NCBI RefSeq assembly: GCF_004000985.1
Contig: NZ_BIMH01000001.1
Coordinates: 62,001 to 126,000 of the forward strand
Direction of reading: 5' to 3'
Source of the DNA: Paenibacillus validus NBRC 15382
GTDB taxonomy: Bacteria; Bacillota; Bacilli; Paenibacillales; NBRC-103111
Length of the DNA: 64,000 bases
Under the pieces are notes generated by a model that made no database searches, was not told the origin of the DNA, and was given only the letters and a program-made list of their open reading frames with translations. Shown here piece by piece: positions 17,359-25,103 of this stretch. The translations under genes and the position numbers were made by a program. The first letter of the stretch is position 1; the number at the start of each line of letters is the position of its first letter.

Positions 17359-17709
17359 TTACGCCTCCCCAACCTTGCGCAGCCCTACGAAAAATCCGAT
17401 TCCATAGTCGGGTGAGTCGAAGGTAATCTCGCTGCCTTTTTCAAAATAAAACACATCGCCCGGAATGCCCTTCACTGTCCTTTCCGTTTCATCCGTAATC
17501 CAAATCTCGCCTTCAACAATAATTTTCATTTCATCGTACGTATAGGTATAGGAAAGCGGCTTGGACTTTTCCATCCGGAAAAATCCGCTCGTAATTGTTT
17601 TTTCAGGGTTAGCGGACGTTAGGGTATCCACAAGAAATGCTTTCGTATCCGGTACTCCCATTGAAGGCTTCTCGCTTTTGATCGCTTCTTTCACAACTTT
17701 CATTGCCAT
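17359..17709 (-). CDS. Cupin-domain protein (EutQ-like)
   Basis: 116 residues from ATG 17709, with AGGAGG eight bases upstream. A single conserved beta barrel has the pattern SYTYTYDEMKIIVEGEI, then GDVFYFEKGSEITF, typical of small cupins and of the EutQ cupin domain. The first motif keeps a Glu (DEMKIIVEGE) but the usual His pair is replaced, so metal binding is doubtful. It lies between the acyl-CoA-dehydrogenase-like gene (29 bases) and the N-demethylase genes, suggesting a role in the same amine pathway, perhaps as a binding or regulatory protein. Confidence 0.75.
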   Translation of the reverse strand: MAMKVVKEAIKSEKPSMGVPDTKAFLVDTLTSANPEKTITSGFFRMEKSKPLSYTYTYDEMKIIVEGEIWITDETERTVKGIPGDVFYFEKGSEITFDSPDYGIGFFVGLRKVGEA

Positions 17710-17738
17710 GGTCAATTCCTCCTAGTAGATGGTTTGTA

Positions 17739-18959
17739 CTATTCCAGCCACGGTACGCCGATTAATGTTCTCCCGATCCATTCACGCAAAACTTCATTCG
17801 TAGGCCCCATTATAGCGCCCGCTCTTCCGTCTCTCATAAACCTTTCTACATTCCCGCGCAAGTAACCGCGACCTCCGGAAATTTGCAAAGCCTTGTTCGT
17901 AACGTCAATGACGATATCCGCTGCATGCGTCTTCAGCTCCCATAGCGGGTACAGGCAGGAAGCCAGCGTTTCTCCCTTTAGCGCCGCCTGATCCAGCTTG
18001 TCAGCGACCCGGTACAACATGCTTCTTGCACTGTCTACGAGAATTTGCGCTTTAGCCATCTCATGTCGAATCACTTGGTAACCGGCCACCGATTTACCGG
18101 TATCCGCATGAACTTTTCTTTTCGCTTGTTCGACCGCAGCGCTGATGGCTCCCTGGGCAATCCCTACCCAGCAGGCGCTTGATCCTAGCAGGAAGAACGG
18201 ATCGATGACTATGTCGTTCCAGTAACCGGCACCGCCCTCTTCTCCCAGACGATTAGAAGCCGGAACGAACACATCCTTGAATTTCATCGGACCGCTATTG
18301 TTCCCCCTTAAGCCGAGTGCATCGAACGGGAAGGCCTCCACACCTTCCTGACCTTTCTCCACAATCAGAAACATCAGCTTGTCGGCCTTGGCGCTTTCCG
18401 GCGAATTCGTCTCCACAATGTACCAATCCGCTTCGCCCGCACTTGTCACAAACGATTTGTCCGCGTTCAGCATATATCCTTCGCCACTACGGGGCGCTTT
18501 ACTTACCACATTCCAAAAGTGACTTCCGGTGGCCGGTTCGCTAAATGCCAGACCTCCGACGGCCCCCCGTACAACCTTCGGAATGAAGCGAAGCCGTTGT
18601 TCGTGCGATCCAGCCATAAACAGCGTCTGAACGGCGGCCGTATGCATCACCCAAACCATCGTAGTTGAACCGCAGTACTGGGCGAAAGTTTCGGCCAATA
18701 CCGCAAATCCGCTGCAACCGGCCCCAAGTCCGCCATATTCTTCCGGTACGGTAACGGCGCCAAACCCTGCATCGGCAATGGCTTGCAGGCTGACTCTGGG
18801 ATAGACCCCTTCCCGATCGGAGATGTCGGCATTGGGCCGAAGAACTTGTTCGCCGATCAGCTTGGCTTCGGCATGCATTTGCTCAAAACCGGGCAAACAG
18901 TTCCACCATGCAGGAATTTTCATCAGCAGACTATCATCGATTGCTTTATCGACCGCCAC
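17739..18959 (-). CDS. Acyl-CoA dehydrogenase-family flavoprotein
   Basis: 406 residues from GTG 18959, chosen because GAGGGAG is eight bases upstream; an in-frame GTG at 18968 overlaps that site. The family order is clear: N-terminal helical domain with GFGAVTVPEEYGGLGAGCSG, middle beta domain (LAFSEPATGSHF, ADKSFVTSAGEADWYIV), and C-terminal helical domain ending RDGRAGAIMGPTNEVLREWIGR. The canonical catalytic Glu region is RDGRAGAIMGPTNE, so a Glu follows the loop but assignment by eye is unsure. Relatives include flavin monooxygenases and nitroalkane or amine-oxidising enzymes as well as true acyl-CoA dehydrogenases. It heads the operon with the N-demethylase genes, so an oxidative step on an amine is more likely than beta-oxidation. 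Two perfect GlnR/TnrA boxes lie upstream. Confidence 0.82.
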   Translation of the reverse strand: MAVDKAIDDSLLMKIPAWWNCLPGFEQMHAEAKLIGEQVLRPNADISDREGVYPRVSLQAIADAGFGAVTVPEEYGGLGAGCSGFAVLAETFAQYCGSTTMVWVMHTAAVQTLFMAGSHEQRLRFIPKVVRGAVGGLAFSEPATGSHFWNVVSKAPRSGEGYMLNADKSFVTSAGEADWYIVETNSPESAKADKLMFLIVEKGQEGVEAFPFDALGLRGNNSGPMKFKDVFVPASNRLGEEGGAGYWNDIVIDPFFLLGSSACWVGIAQGAISAAVEQAKRKVHADTGKSVAGYQVIRHEMAKAQILVDSARSMLYRVADKLDQAALKGETLASCLYPLWELKTHAADIVIDVTNKALQISGGRGYLRGNVERFMRDGRAGAIMGPTNEVLREWIGRTLIGVPWLE

Positions 18960-18990
18960 ACCATCCACTCCCTCATCAAAGTTATTTTTT

Positions 18991-19007
18991 TGTAATCTTA
19001 CATGACA
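18991..19007. promoter_or_regulatory. Perfect GlnR/TnrA-type box, ACAD side
   Basis: TGTAATCTTACATGACA fits TGTNA-N7-TNACA at all fixed bases and lies about 32 bases upstream of the acyl-CoA-dehydrogenase-like start. This close position fits repression, or a promoter partly inside it. Confidence 0.6.
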
Positions 19008-19095
19008 TTATTATTTCATGAATTTGAGTTTGTAGATATCTTCCTTTCCCAACTATTGATAATATCGTAACTTTTTTCGCAGATTCACCTTTTTA

Positions 19096-19112
19096 TGTTA
19101 CTATCCATTACA
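19096..19112. promoter_or_regulatory. Perfect GlnR/TnrA-type box, central in the divergent intergenic region
   Basis: TGTTACTATCCATTACA fits TGTNA-N7-TNACA at all fixed bases. It lies 137 bases from the acyl-CoA-dehydrogenase-like start and 130 bases from the divergent 19242 gene, so it could act on either. A second perfect copy is 105 bases away on the ACAD side. Confidence 0.6.
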
Positions 19113-19241
19113 TATACATAACTCATTTCCCGAACCATTGATTTTTTCCATGTTTCTCATTTATTCGTAAAACGGCCTATCGCAAGTCAAACCATCTGGA
19201 TAAAATAACTGCAAGATGGGATAAAAAGGAGCGATCGCCGC

Positions 19242-20024
19242 ATGCATACTACCGATATGATCAGTTCTGCCGATTTTGATTTCGTCATTGACGGTCAGCC
19301 TGCAACCCTTGAGGACATCTTCCCCGGGATGAAGCCCCATGATCGTGTAGGCATCGTGGTTCGCGAGTCCGGAGGAGGTATTGGCGCCAGCGCTTTGATC
19401 ATGGCGGCGATGGCCAAAGTCTATGACTTTTATCGGCCTAAGCTTGGCAATACCCCCGGTAAGTTAAGGATTTATCCGGAGTTCTACGTGTTTCATGTCG
19501 GTCAGAGGCATATGGATCATTATTGGATGGATATATGGCCGCCGCACAAGGAAGTCGAGGTTATCGACGATCCCGAGCAAATTCTGGAAGCGATTAACGA
19601 TCGCGCAATAACCCGTCTGCTCGTTCCGGACACCCCGCCCGTAACAGCCGTTACCCTGTATGAGGCCATTCGTGAGGATCAAATAAATCCGTCGGCGGCA
19701 ACGTTTCTTCAAGAAACGGTGAGCAGCGCCGAACAGCGCATCCTATCCGCTGTGGCGTATTCTTCGACCGGCCGAACCCGCCGGGCCGATGTCCTCATAC
19801 GAAGCTGTTTGGCTGCCGAACAGGTTGTCATCGCCTCGATCAACAGTTCCGAAAGCTTGACCACCGAGCAGCGCGAGCAGCTGTGCGCGAAACGTGATGC
19901 GTTAATGGAGGGCGGACGTGCAGCCGAGACTTATCGCCGTATTCCCTTCGACGAGGCCATCCGTATGCTAACAACTTCCACTTTGGCAAGCGGGGTTACC
20001 CGTCGTTATATAGCCCTCATGTAG
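19242..20024 (+). CDS. Unrecognised protein divergent from the N-demethylase operon
   Basis: 260 residues, AAGGAGCGAT upstream of ATG 19242. Residues about 40-130 look like a mixed alpha/beta domain (DRVGIVVRESGGGIGASALIMAAMAKVYDFYRP, read in parts; then YPEFYVFHVGQRHMDHYWMDIWPPH), and the C-terminal third is helical and charged. No signal peptide or membrane helix. I do not recognise the family. It is divergent from the flavoprotein/N-demethylase operon and shares its intergenic region with two perfect GlnR/TnrA boxes, so a role in the same nitrogen-scavenging pathway is plausible. Confidence 0.7.
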   Translation: MHTTDMISSADFDFVIDGQPATLEDIFPGMKPHDRVGIVVRESGGGIGASALIMAAMAKVYDFYRPKLGNTPGKLRIYPEFYVFHVGQRHMDHYWMDIWPPHKEVEVIDDPEQILEAINDRAITRLLVPDTPPVTAVTLYEAIREDQINPSAATFLQETVSSAEQRILSAVAYSSTGRTRRADVLIRSCLAAEQVVIASINSSESLTTEQREQLCAKRDALMEGGRAAETYRRIPFDEAIRMLTTSTLASGVTRRYIALM

Positions 20025-20136
20025 CCGGCAAAGATAAACTGCGTTTCGTTTCCCGTTGCTTGATTCCGTAGAAAATGCAATTCTAGCCTCTTTCTATCCA
20101 ATTCATATATAATTGGGTTGAAGGAGCGATCATATA

Positions 20137-20667
20137 TTGTTAGTTAAAATGAGGCAAGAGGCATTCAACGCATTAGACGATGAGGCACTCGGGACTGCTT
20201 GTGTCGATCCGCTCATCAAAGCTTATAAGGAAATCCAGACTCGAGGAGACGATTTCAGCACAGGGCTTTTTAAAGAACTATCAAGAGGACAAAAAGCGTT
20301 ATTCGTGTTTCGTGCTTATTACAATCACGTCATGAAATCTGATGCTAATTTTTATTGGTGGAGTGCTTATTTTATGGCGCAACCCGAGAGATGGTCAGGG
20401 CTAAAAAGCGGGTTGCGTTTTTTCGGTGATCGCAACACCCTGCATGTCTTAGAGAGTTTGGAAGAGATTCTTAAAAAAAGGAATCACCCGAGGAGTTTAG
20501 AAAATTTCGATGTTTCAGCTAATGATCTACATCATGATCCTGAATTGATGTCTCTTGTAAAACCTCTTTTCGATAACCTTCACGAGGCCGTATGGATAAC
20601 ACATAAAATCATAGGTACATGTATACGAAGTAACCCCAATGACTTTGTGCAATTCGAGATAGATTAG
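20137..20667 (+). CDS. DUF4375-like hypothetical protein
   Basis: 176 residues from TTG 20137 with AAGGAG ten bases upstream. It is helical and soluble, with a SRGQKALFVFRAYYNHVMKS segment and an FFGDRN segment reminiscent of the DMP19/DUF4375 family often found among immunity or DNA-mimic-like small proteins. The match is weak and by eye. It begins a stretch of small orphan genes with lower GC content than the amine island. A long terminator-like hairpin follows at 20707-20768. Confidence 0.6.
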   Translation: MLVKMRQEAFNALDDEALGTACVDPLIKAYKEIQTRGDDFSTGLFKELSRGQKALFVFRAYYNHVMKSDANFYWWSAYFMAQPERWSGLKSGLRFFGDRNTLHVLESLEEILKKRNHPRSLENFDVSANDLHHDPELMSLVKPLFDNLHEAVWITHKIIGTCIRSNPNDFVQFEID

Positions 20668-20706
20668 GGTAGCATGAATAAAACCGGCTGCGATTGAACC
20701 GGTATT

Positions 20707-20768
20707 ATCCCCTTCAAGTAGACAGTAAGAAGAATCATTTCTTACCGTTATACTTAAAGGGGATTTTT
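20707..20768 (+). terminator. Long hairpin terminator after the DUF4375-like gene
   Basis: ATCCCCTT at 20707-20714 pairs with AAGGGGAT at 20757-20764; inner arms GTAAGAA and TTCTTAC and further paired bases extend the stem, and TTTTT follows. It ends 40-100 bases after the stop of the plus-strand gene. Confidence 0.65.
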
Positions 20769-20842
20769 CATGGGCGAAATGTGTTGTGGGCATTGCAAAG
20801 GGGCCGAAAGTAAACCCATCCGACAAATATGTAATCATCGAG

Positions 20843-21304
20843 TTATTTATTGTTTGGTGGATGGTTAAGATTTAATTCTGGATCATAAATATTATTCGTT
20901 TTCAAAAATATTTCTAAATCACAATGGATATTTACTGCGATTGCGTTATTCTCCTTTGTGAATATGAATAGAGTTGGATAGTACGTCTCCGTCCGACTAA
21001 CAAACAATACTACCTGAGTAACTATCCCAATTATCCATTGATTGCTTATTTTCAAAGGGGGAGCGAGTTCAATCTTTATCCCGATCCCGTTATCTGGCTC
21101 AATTTTGAATGATCCAACGGGTCCAGTAATAGAAGATAACCATTTCTCAACTTCACTTTGCAAATTTGTAGGGTTGTTTATTGTTTGGACAACCTCACCT
21201 TTCTCAATATCAAACACCTCAGCTCCATCAAAAGCGCGGACAGTTTGTACGTTAAAGCAAGTTAACGCAACAATAATGGCAATCATGTACATTAGGTGTT
21301 TCAA
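20843..21304 (-). CDS. Hypothetical secreted protein
   Basis: 153 residues with a clear signal peptide (MKHLMYMIAIIVALTCFNVQ, cut near RAFDG). The mature part is a small alpha/beta domain with alternating hydrophobic strands (TQVVLFVSRTETYYPTLFIF) and an acidic, Asn-rich end. I do not recognise a family; small exported proteins of this type are common in Bacillales. It has a weak ribosome binding site and is AT-rich compared with the island before it. Confidence 0.6.
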   Translation of the reverse strand: MKHLMYMIAIIVALTCFNVQTVRAFDGAEVFDIEKGEVVQTINNPTNLQSEVEKWLSSITGPVGSFKIEPDNGIGIKIELAPPLKISNQWIIGIVTQVVLFVSRTETYYPTLFIFTKENNAIAVNIHCDLEIFLKTNNIYDPELNLNHPPNNK

Positions 21305-21436
21305 GCTAATACCCCCGCCAATACTATTAGAGCATTACACTTCATCCACACCTATGATACCCCATGTTTTAACATTTGATGTTGCAATTACTTTTTACTA
21401 CGTTCCTGCTCTACTGCCCCTGTTTAATATATATAA

Positions 21437-21495
21437 GCAGGCTGCCGCGGCAACCTGCTCGAAATGAATGATTCAGCTATAGTTCTTCGATAGTG
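21437..21495. repeat. Dispersed intergenic repeat, copy C
   Basis: A GC-rich hairpin (GCAGGCTGCC with GGCAACCTGC) is followed by ATTCAGCTATAGTTCTTCGATAG, related to the tails of copies A and B (19 of 23 positions shared with copy B). On the minus strand the hairpin is followed by an AT-rich run and may also terminate the 21509-21814 gene. Confidence 0.5.
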
Positions 21496-21508
21496 TAATC
21501 ATTTTACG

Positions 21509-21814
21509 TTAACCTGGGTTTGGTTCAATTGAAATTAGACTTGGTTGTCCCCATCTTCGTTTCTCATATTGAATAAAATACTCTTCATTCTCATTAATTA
21601 ACTTACTGACACCCTTTGGTAATGAAACCACCGTGCTGCGACCTTCAAGATTCCTTATTTCAATATTTTTTTCGTTTACCTTTACTACAGTTGCTACTTC
21701 TCCAGTGTGTGTTGTACGTGAATACCAGGCAAAAAAACTAAAAATCATTAAAGCAAAAATAAAAACCAGCAAACGTTTCCTCCACCTGTTGCCTTTCACT
21801 GCAAGTGTGTTCAT
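21509..21814 (-). CDS. Small single-pass membrane protein, hypothetical
   Basis: 101 residues. Basic N-terminus (KGNRWRKR) followed by one hydrophobic helix (LLVFIFALMIFSFFAWYS), then a beta-rich extracytoplasmic domain with VATVVKVNEKNIEIRNLEG, which reads like a small OB- or YxeA-like barrel. Function unknown. It is bracketed by two copies of a dispersed hairpin repeat (C downstream, A upstream). Confidence 0.6.
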   Translation of the reverse strand: MNTLAVKGNRWRKRLLVFIFALMIFSFFAWYSRTTHTGEVATVVKVNEKNIEIRNLEGRSTVVSLPKGVSKLINENEEYFIQYEKRRWGQPSLISIEPNPG

Positions 21815-21875
21815 AACCCCTCCAGTATTGATTTTTCGTAACTCTAATCTAGACTTTGTAAACTCATGGAAATTG

Positions 21876-21941
21876 TGCAGCCTGCCCGGTTGGATCCGCG
21901 GCAGGCTGCATCGTTAATTGAGCTACTGTTCTCCGTTACTT
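21876..21941. repeat. Dispersed intergenic repeat, copy A
   Basis: TGCAGCCTGCC at 21876-21886 pairs perfectly with GGCAGGCTGCA at 21900-21910, then GTTAATTGAGCTACTGTTCT and CCGTTAC. The tail shares the ATTGAGCTA..GTTCT.CGTTA core with copies B and C. Confidence 0.5.
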
Positions 21942-21973
21942 ACCGTCCAGTAACTTATTTTTCTGTCTTATAC

Positions 21974-22174
21974 TTAATTTTTACTGAACAGCTGATCTTT
22001 GTCAATCTCAAGAAACTGCCTGGGACATGAGGTCCAGGCTGTTTCTTGCCTCAACGCTTTACAACCCGTACCAGGATGTCCTAGCTGCCTGAGCATGGCG
22101 GTGACATTCCCTCGATGGTACGTCCCGTGATTCACGAGATGCTGGATGAAATCTATATAGCGGGCTTGACTCCT
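21974..22174 (-). pseudogene. C-terminal fragment of a DinB-family protein
   Basis: An open frame between stops at 22177-22175 and 21974 encodes [20 protein letters not shown] and [11 protein letters not shown]. This is the characteristic third metal-ligand region of DinB/YfiT-type four-helix proteins (NHxxYHRG). About the first 100 residues, with the other His ligands, are missing, so it is a remnant. It lies just after the amide hydrolase gene on the same strand. Confidence 0.65.
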
Positions 22175-22186
22175 TTAATTCCTCCC

Positions 22187-23197
22187 CTATATTTTCTTGA
22201 AAGCGTCCGGATAGGTCGCGATAAAGTCGATCATCTCTTCCGTGATGCTCCAGCCGAACACCTCCGTCAGAATCGGATCTTTAAAAAAGCCGCTGACCGC
22301 CTGCTTGTTAGCCGCTGCACTGTAACGGTCGAAGTGAGCGATTCGGCTTCCACGGTCGTGAACAAGCTGCATGTTAAGTATATGGCCCGGCAAACTGGCG
22401 CTATAGTCGAAATCCGTCACTCTTACGGTTGTACATACCGGATTACGGCTTGTCGTAAAATGAATCTCCATTCGGTTCAAATCGTACACGAGACTAAACA
22501 CCGTATCCGGTCTGCGCATCTCCCGCAGCCCTTCGAATGCGTCCTCGATGCTGATCGACGGAAGCTCAAACTTATTGGCAATCCATTGGTCTGCCTTACG
22601 GAACCGGTGCATGGAGTTGGCTTCGTAATCCCCGGTCGCTTCCTCCTGCTCGGCCGGCTCATGCCTGGTACGAATCGTTTCCTGGTACAGGGAATTAGCC
22701 ATAACGGGACATGGAAGCGAGGCATCCTTGTACACAGCCATTTCGCCATTCAGAAATTCGATGATCGCCCGGTCTCCCCGCTTGTCGCACACCATATAGT
22801 GCAGATGCGATTGGTTCTGGGCAATGCGAACCCGGGAGGCTGCCTCCAGCACTTCGCCAACTGTCGCACACGTATCGAGCATATATTGAATCCATTGTAG
22901 CTCCGATACCGCCGGCCTCTCATCCGGGGCCGGATATGCGGCTTGCCATAGAGTCGTTTGTTCGACAACGAGTCCCTCCTCATTCATGCCGCCGTTCGGG
23001 CACTCCTTCCCGATTTGGGATACGGTCAAGTTTCCATATATGGACACCCAAGATGCCGGCTGATCCGGCGGCAGGATGAATGCCGTTTTGGCGAGCCCTC
23101 TCTGGTTGGTGTACATATACACCCCGTCATAAATAACATCTTGATTTTTGCCTACGAAGTTTGTTTCGCCTTTACAGATATGCCAAGCAGTACTCAT
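22187..23197 (-). CDS. Linear amide C-N hydrolase (choloylglycine hydrolase/penicillin V acylase-like, Ntn fold)
   Basis: 336 residues from ATG 23197, preferred over an upstream extension because AAGGAGAG is directly before it. The N-terminus MSTAWHICKGETNFVGKNQD resembles Ntn hydrolases of the choloylglycine/acid ceramidase group: a Cys (position 8 here) followed by a GKNxD strand. The Asn-rich later motif ANSMHRFRKAD and the FSLVYDLNRMEIHFTTSRN region also fit. In this family the Cys is the nucleophile and becomes N-terminal after processing, so removal of seven residues would be needed. Substrate may be an acyl-amino acid, acyl-homoserine lactone or beta-lactam; sequence does not decide. 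Confidence 0.65.
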   Translation of the reverse strand: MSTAWHICKGETNFVGKNQDVIYDGVYMYTNQRGLAKTAFILPPDQPASWVSIYGNLTVSQIGKECPNGGMNEEGLVVEQTTLWQAAYPAPDERPAVSELQWIQYMLDTCATVGEVLEAASRVRIAQNQSHLHYMVCDKRGDRAIIEFLNGEMAVYKDASLPCPVMANSLYQETIRTRHEPAEQEEATGDYEANSMHRFRKADQWIANKFELPSISIEDAFEGLREMRRPDTVFSLVYDLNRMEIHFTTSRNPVCTTVRVTDFDYSASLPGHILNMQLVHDRGSRIAHFDRYSAAANKQAVSGFFKDPILTEVFGWSITEEMIDFIATYPDAFKKI

Positions 23198-23379
23198 GTT
23201 TACTCTCCTTTTCTTCCAAAGCCAATTTGATTTGACTTCAGTATACCGTTCCGTTTTCCCCGCTTCTTGACATTCTTTACAGCAATTCATTCCTTTCAAA
23301 AGAAAAGGCTATGTTAATTCTCAATGTTGATTTTTGATATACACGAACAATTGTTCTACAATAATGGGTATAATCATAT

Positions 23380-23863
23380 AGGAATATCTCTGACCGCAAG
23401 CCTCGTAAACGTGGTGGCAAAGCTAAGTATCGTGGCATCAGTAATGACCAAATATGTGTGTTGGTTGCTCGTGACCGTCAGAAGATGACTTTTTCTGGCG
23501 TACTTGGGCGTGAACGAATTCGGACAATGAAATTGGATGAGGCTATTGGCAGTCATTTAACTGAGTCAAATGTACTTTGTACTGATTCGTGGAGGGCATT
23601 TAGTTCCTATGCGAATTCGAAAGGCTTAGACCATTACCGCTTTAAGTCCGATGAAAAACAACGGGTTAAAGGAGTTTACCGCATTCAGAATGTAAACCAG
23701 CTATCACAATCGTTTGAAACGTTGGATCGACCGTTTTAATGGTGTTGCAACCAAGTATTTGCAACATTATTTGGCTTGGTTCCGCTACTTAGACAGCAAG
23801 GAAATGAGAACACAACGTCGAATAAGAAAAATATGTTGGTCACCTCTTGCCTGCTTACTGTAA
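23380..23863 (+). pseudogene. IS1595-family transposase remnant, 5'-truncated and frameshifted
   Basis: The frame beginning DRKPRKRGGKAKYRGISND at about 23392, through VLCTDSWRAFSSYA and GVYRIQNVN, is the catalytic half of an IS1595-type (ISPna2/ISSod-like) transposase. After NVN the reading switches frame: HNRLKRWIDRFNGVATKYL and YLAWFRYLD follow in the other frame and end at 23863. The switch is placed near 23700-23710, where I expected an Ala-Tyr-His-Asn coding run. The usual His of the YHIQ motif is Arg. The N-terminal zinc-binding part is missing. No inverted repeats could be identified. It is therefore a dead element. Confidence 0.75.
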
Positions 23864-23964
23864 AAGAGACAAACACCAAACTTCGACAAACTTCTTTTGT
23901 CTCAATTAAACGGGTAAGAAAGTTAAAGTAAAGTAATCTATAAAAGGTGGAGTGAATACACGTC

Positions 23965-24294
23965 GTGGCAACAATTGAGGATTTTTTAAAGTTAGATATC
24001 CGTATAGGTACTGTGACTAAAGCAGAACCTTTTCCAGAAGCACGAAAACCTGCAATAAAATTAGAAATTGATTTTGGTGAAATCGGTATCAAACGCTCTT
24101 CTGCCCAAATAACGAGAAGATATGAACCAGAACAACTTATAGGTAATCAAGTGGTCGCAATAGTAAATTTTCCAGTAAGGCGAATTGCTGGTTTTGAATC
24201 TGAAGTGTTGGTAATTGGAGGTGTTCCAGAGGAAGGTGATGTTGTACTATTAAAACCAGATGAACCAGTTAAAAATGGTACACCGATTGCCTAA
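23965..24294 (+). CDS. csaA: CsaA tRNA-binding-domain protein / export chaperone
   Basis: 109 residues, the normal length of CsaA. The whole protein is a tRNA-binding (OB) domain with the family signatures [31 protein letters not shown] and [22 protein letters not shown]. CsaA is a homodimer that binds tRNA and acts as a chaperone for precursor proteins in Bacillus. It starts at GTG 23965 after GGTGGAG. It directly follows a transposase remnant and has its own terminator, so it is probably monocistronic. Confidence 0.92.
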   Translation: MATIEDFLKLDIRIGTVTKAEPFPEARKPAIKLEIDFGEIGIKRSSAQITRRYEPEQLIGNQVVAIVNFPVRRIAGFESEVLVIGGVPEEGDVVLLKPDEPVKNGTPIA

Positions 24295-24347
24295 TAGAAC
24301 ATTCGGTAATGGATTTTCATTCAACAAACGGATATCTATAGTTGATT

Positions 24348-24377
24348 AACCGCCTTTTCAGTTGGCGGTTTTCTTTT
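24348..24377 (+). terminator. Rho-independent terminator of csaA
   Basis: AACCGCC at 24348-24354 pairs with GGCGGTT at 24364-24370, followed by TTCTTTTT. Confidence 0.85.
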
Positions 24378-24442
24378 TGGCCCCCAAAATCAACAACAAA
24401 ATTTAACATAGCCAAAGAAAAAGCCCGGCCAGCGCCGGGCAT

Positions 24443-24973
24443 TTAAACAATCGGAACATAAATGTAAAAGGCCCCGGTTTCTGCATAATCGCTCTCATAA
24501 ACCTCCATAAAGTCCATGCCGACCGGGTTCAGCATCAGTTTGGACACGCTGATCGATTTATACAAGTCATGAATGGCGGTCTGAAATACGCTGCCCATGC
24601 CTTCTTTATAGTGGAAAACCGCATATTGGGACGCGGGGAGCTCCAGTAAAGCCAGCTCGCCGCTTTCCCGCTCGTTCGAAGAGCCTGCCGAAAAACCGGA
24701 AAAGTAACGGATGTCCTCCTCCGGAAATCTGGAGTTGTTGAGCGTCACGTTATACAAGCGGTCCACTCCGTTCGGCGTTATCCAATTTCCCACAAATCCG
24801 GCTACAAATGCAGACACCCTCCCGAGCCCTTCCTCGGTTTCGGGGTTAAACCGGATCTCCTGTCCGGTCAATGTAACTGCCGGTAAAGAAGCATACGTAA
24901 AGTCCACGATGACATCTTTGTTCACATTTTTAAATTCGCGCTCGACGACCGACTTTGTACTCAACCTTTGCAA
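24443..24973 (-). CDS. GyrI-like/AraC-effector-binding domain protein, possibly N-terminally disrupted
   Basis: 176 residues in the open frame. The fold pattern is of the GyrI/Rob C-terminal effector-binding family (VDFTYASLPAVTLTGQEIRF, FSGFSAGS, LELPASQYAVFHYKEGMG, LMLNPVGMDFMEVYESD). There is no helix-turn-helix. The only in-frame start is a TTG at 24973 without a good site, whereas a fine GGAGGG and ATG (24994-24996) lie upstream in another frame that runs MIWIVRLFAKVEYKVG. A single-base frameshift near the start, or a wrong start choice, is possible. Small stand-alone proteins of this family bind drugs or gyrase. Confidence 0.6.
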   Translation of the reverse strand: MQRLSTKSVVEREFKNVNKDVIVDFTYASLPAVTLTGQEIRFNPETEEGLGRVSAFVAGFVGNWITPNGVDRLYNVTLNNSRFPEEDIRYFSGFSAGSSNERESGELALLELPASQYAVFHYKEGMGSVFQTAIHDLYKSISVSKLMLNPVGMDFMEVYESDYAETGAFYIYVPIV

Positions 24974-25027
24974 ACAAGCGTACTATCCAAATCATAGCAG
25001 ATCCCTCCAGCAGCAACAATCTATTCA

Positions 25028-25077
25028 CGGAAGCCTGGACTGCCGCTGTTATTGAGCTATCGTTCTTCGTTAGCAAA
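25028..25077. repeat. Dispersed intergenic repeat, copy B
   Basis: GGAAGCCTGGACTGCCGCTG is followed by TTATTGAGCTATCGTTCTTCGTTAGC. The tail shares the core of copies A and C, with a short hairpin potential (GCTA and TAGC around CG steps). It lies between the GyrI-like and chemoreceptor-like genes. Confidence 0.5.
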
Positions 25078-25103
25078 AAGGTTTGTCTACTATGAAAATT
25101 CAC

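Noticed and set aside
20770-20868. Tiny Cys-rich frame MGEMCCGHCKGAESK... with AAAGGGG upstream
   Set aside because: Its ribosome binding site is the right arm of a strong terminator hairpin, and its end overlaps the convergent gene. Likely chance.
22115-22900. 261-residue plus-strand frame opposite the amide hydrolase
   Set aside because: The minus strand has the clear Ntn-hydrolase signatures and site; the plus frame has no recognisable domain.
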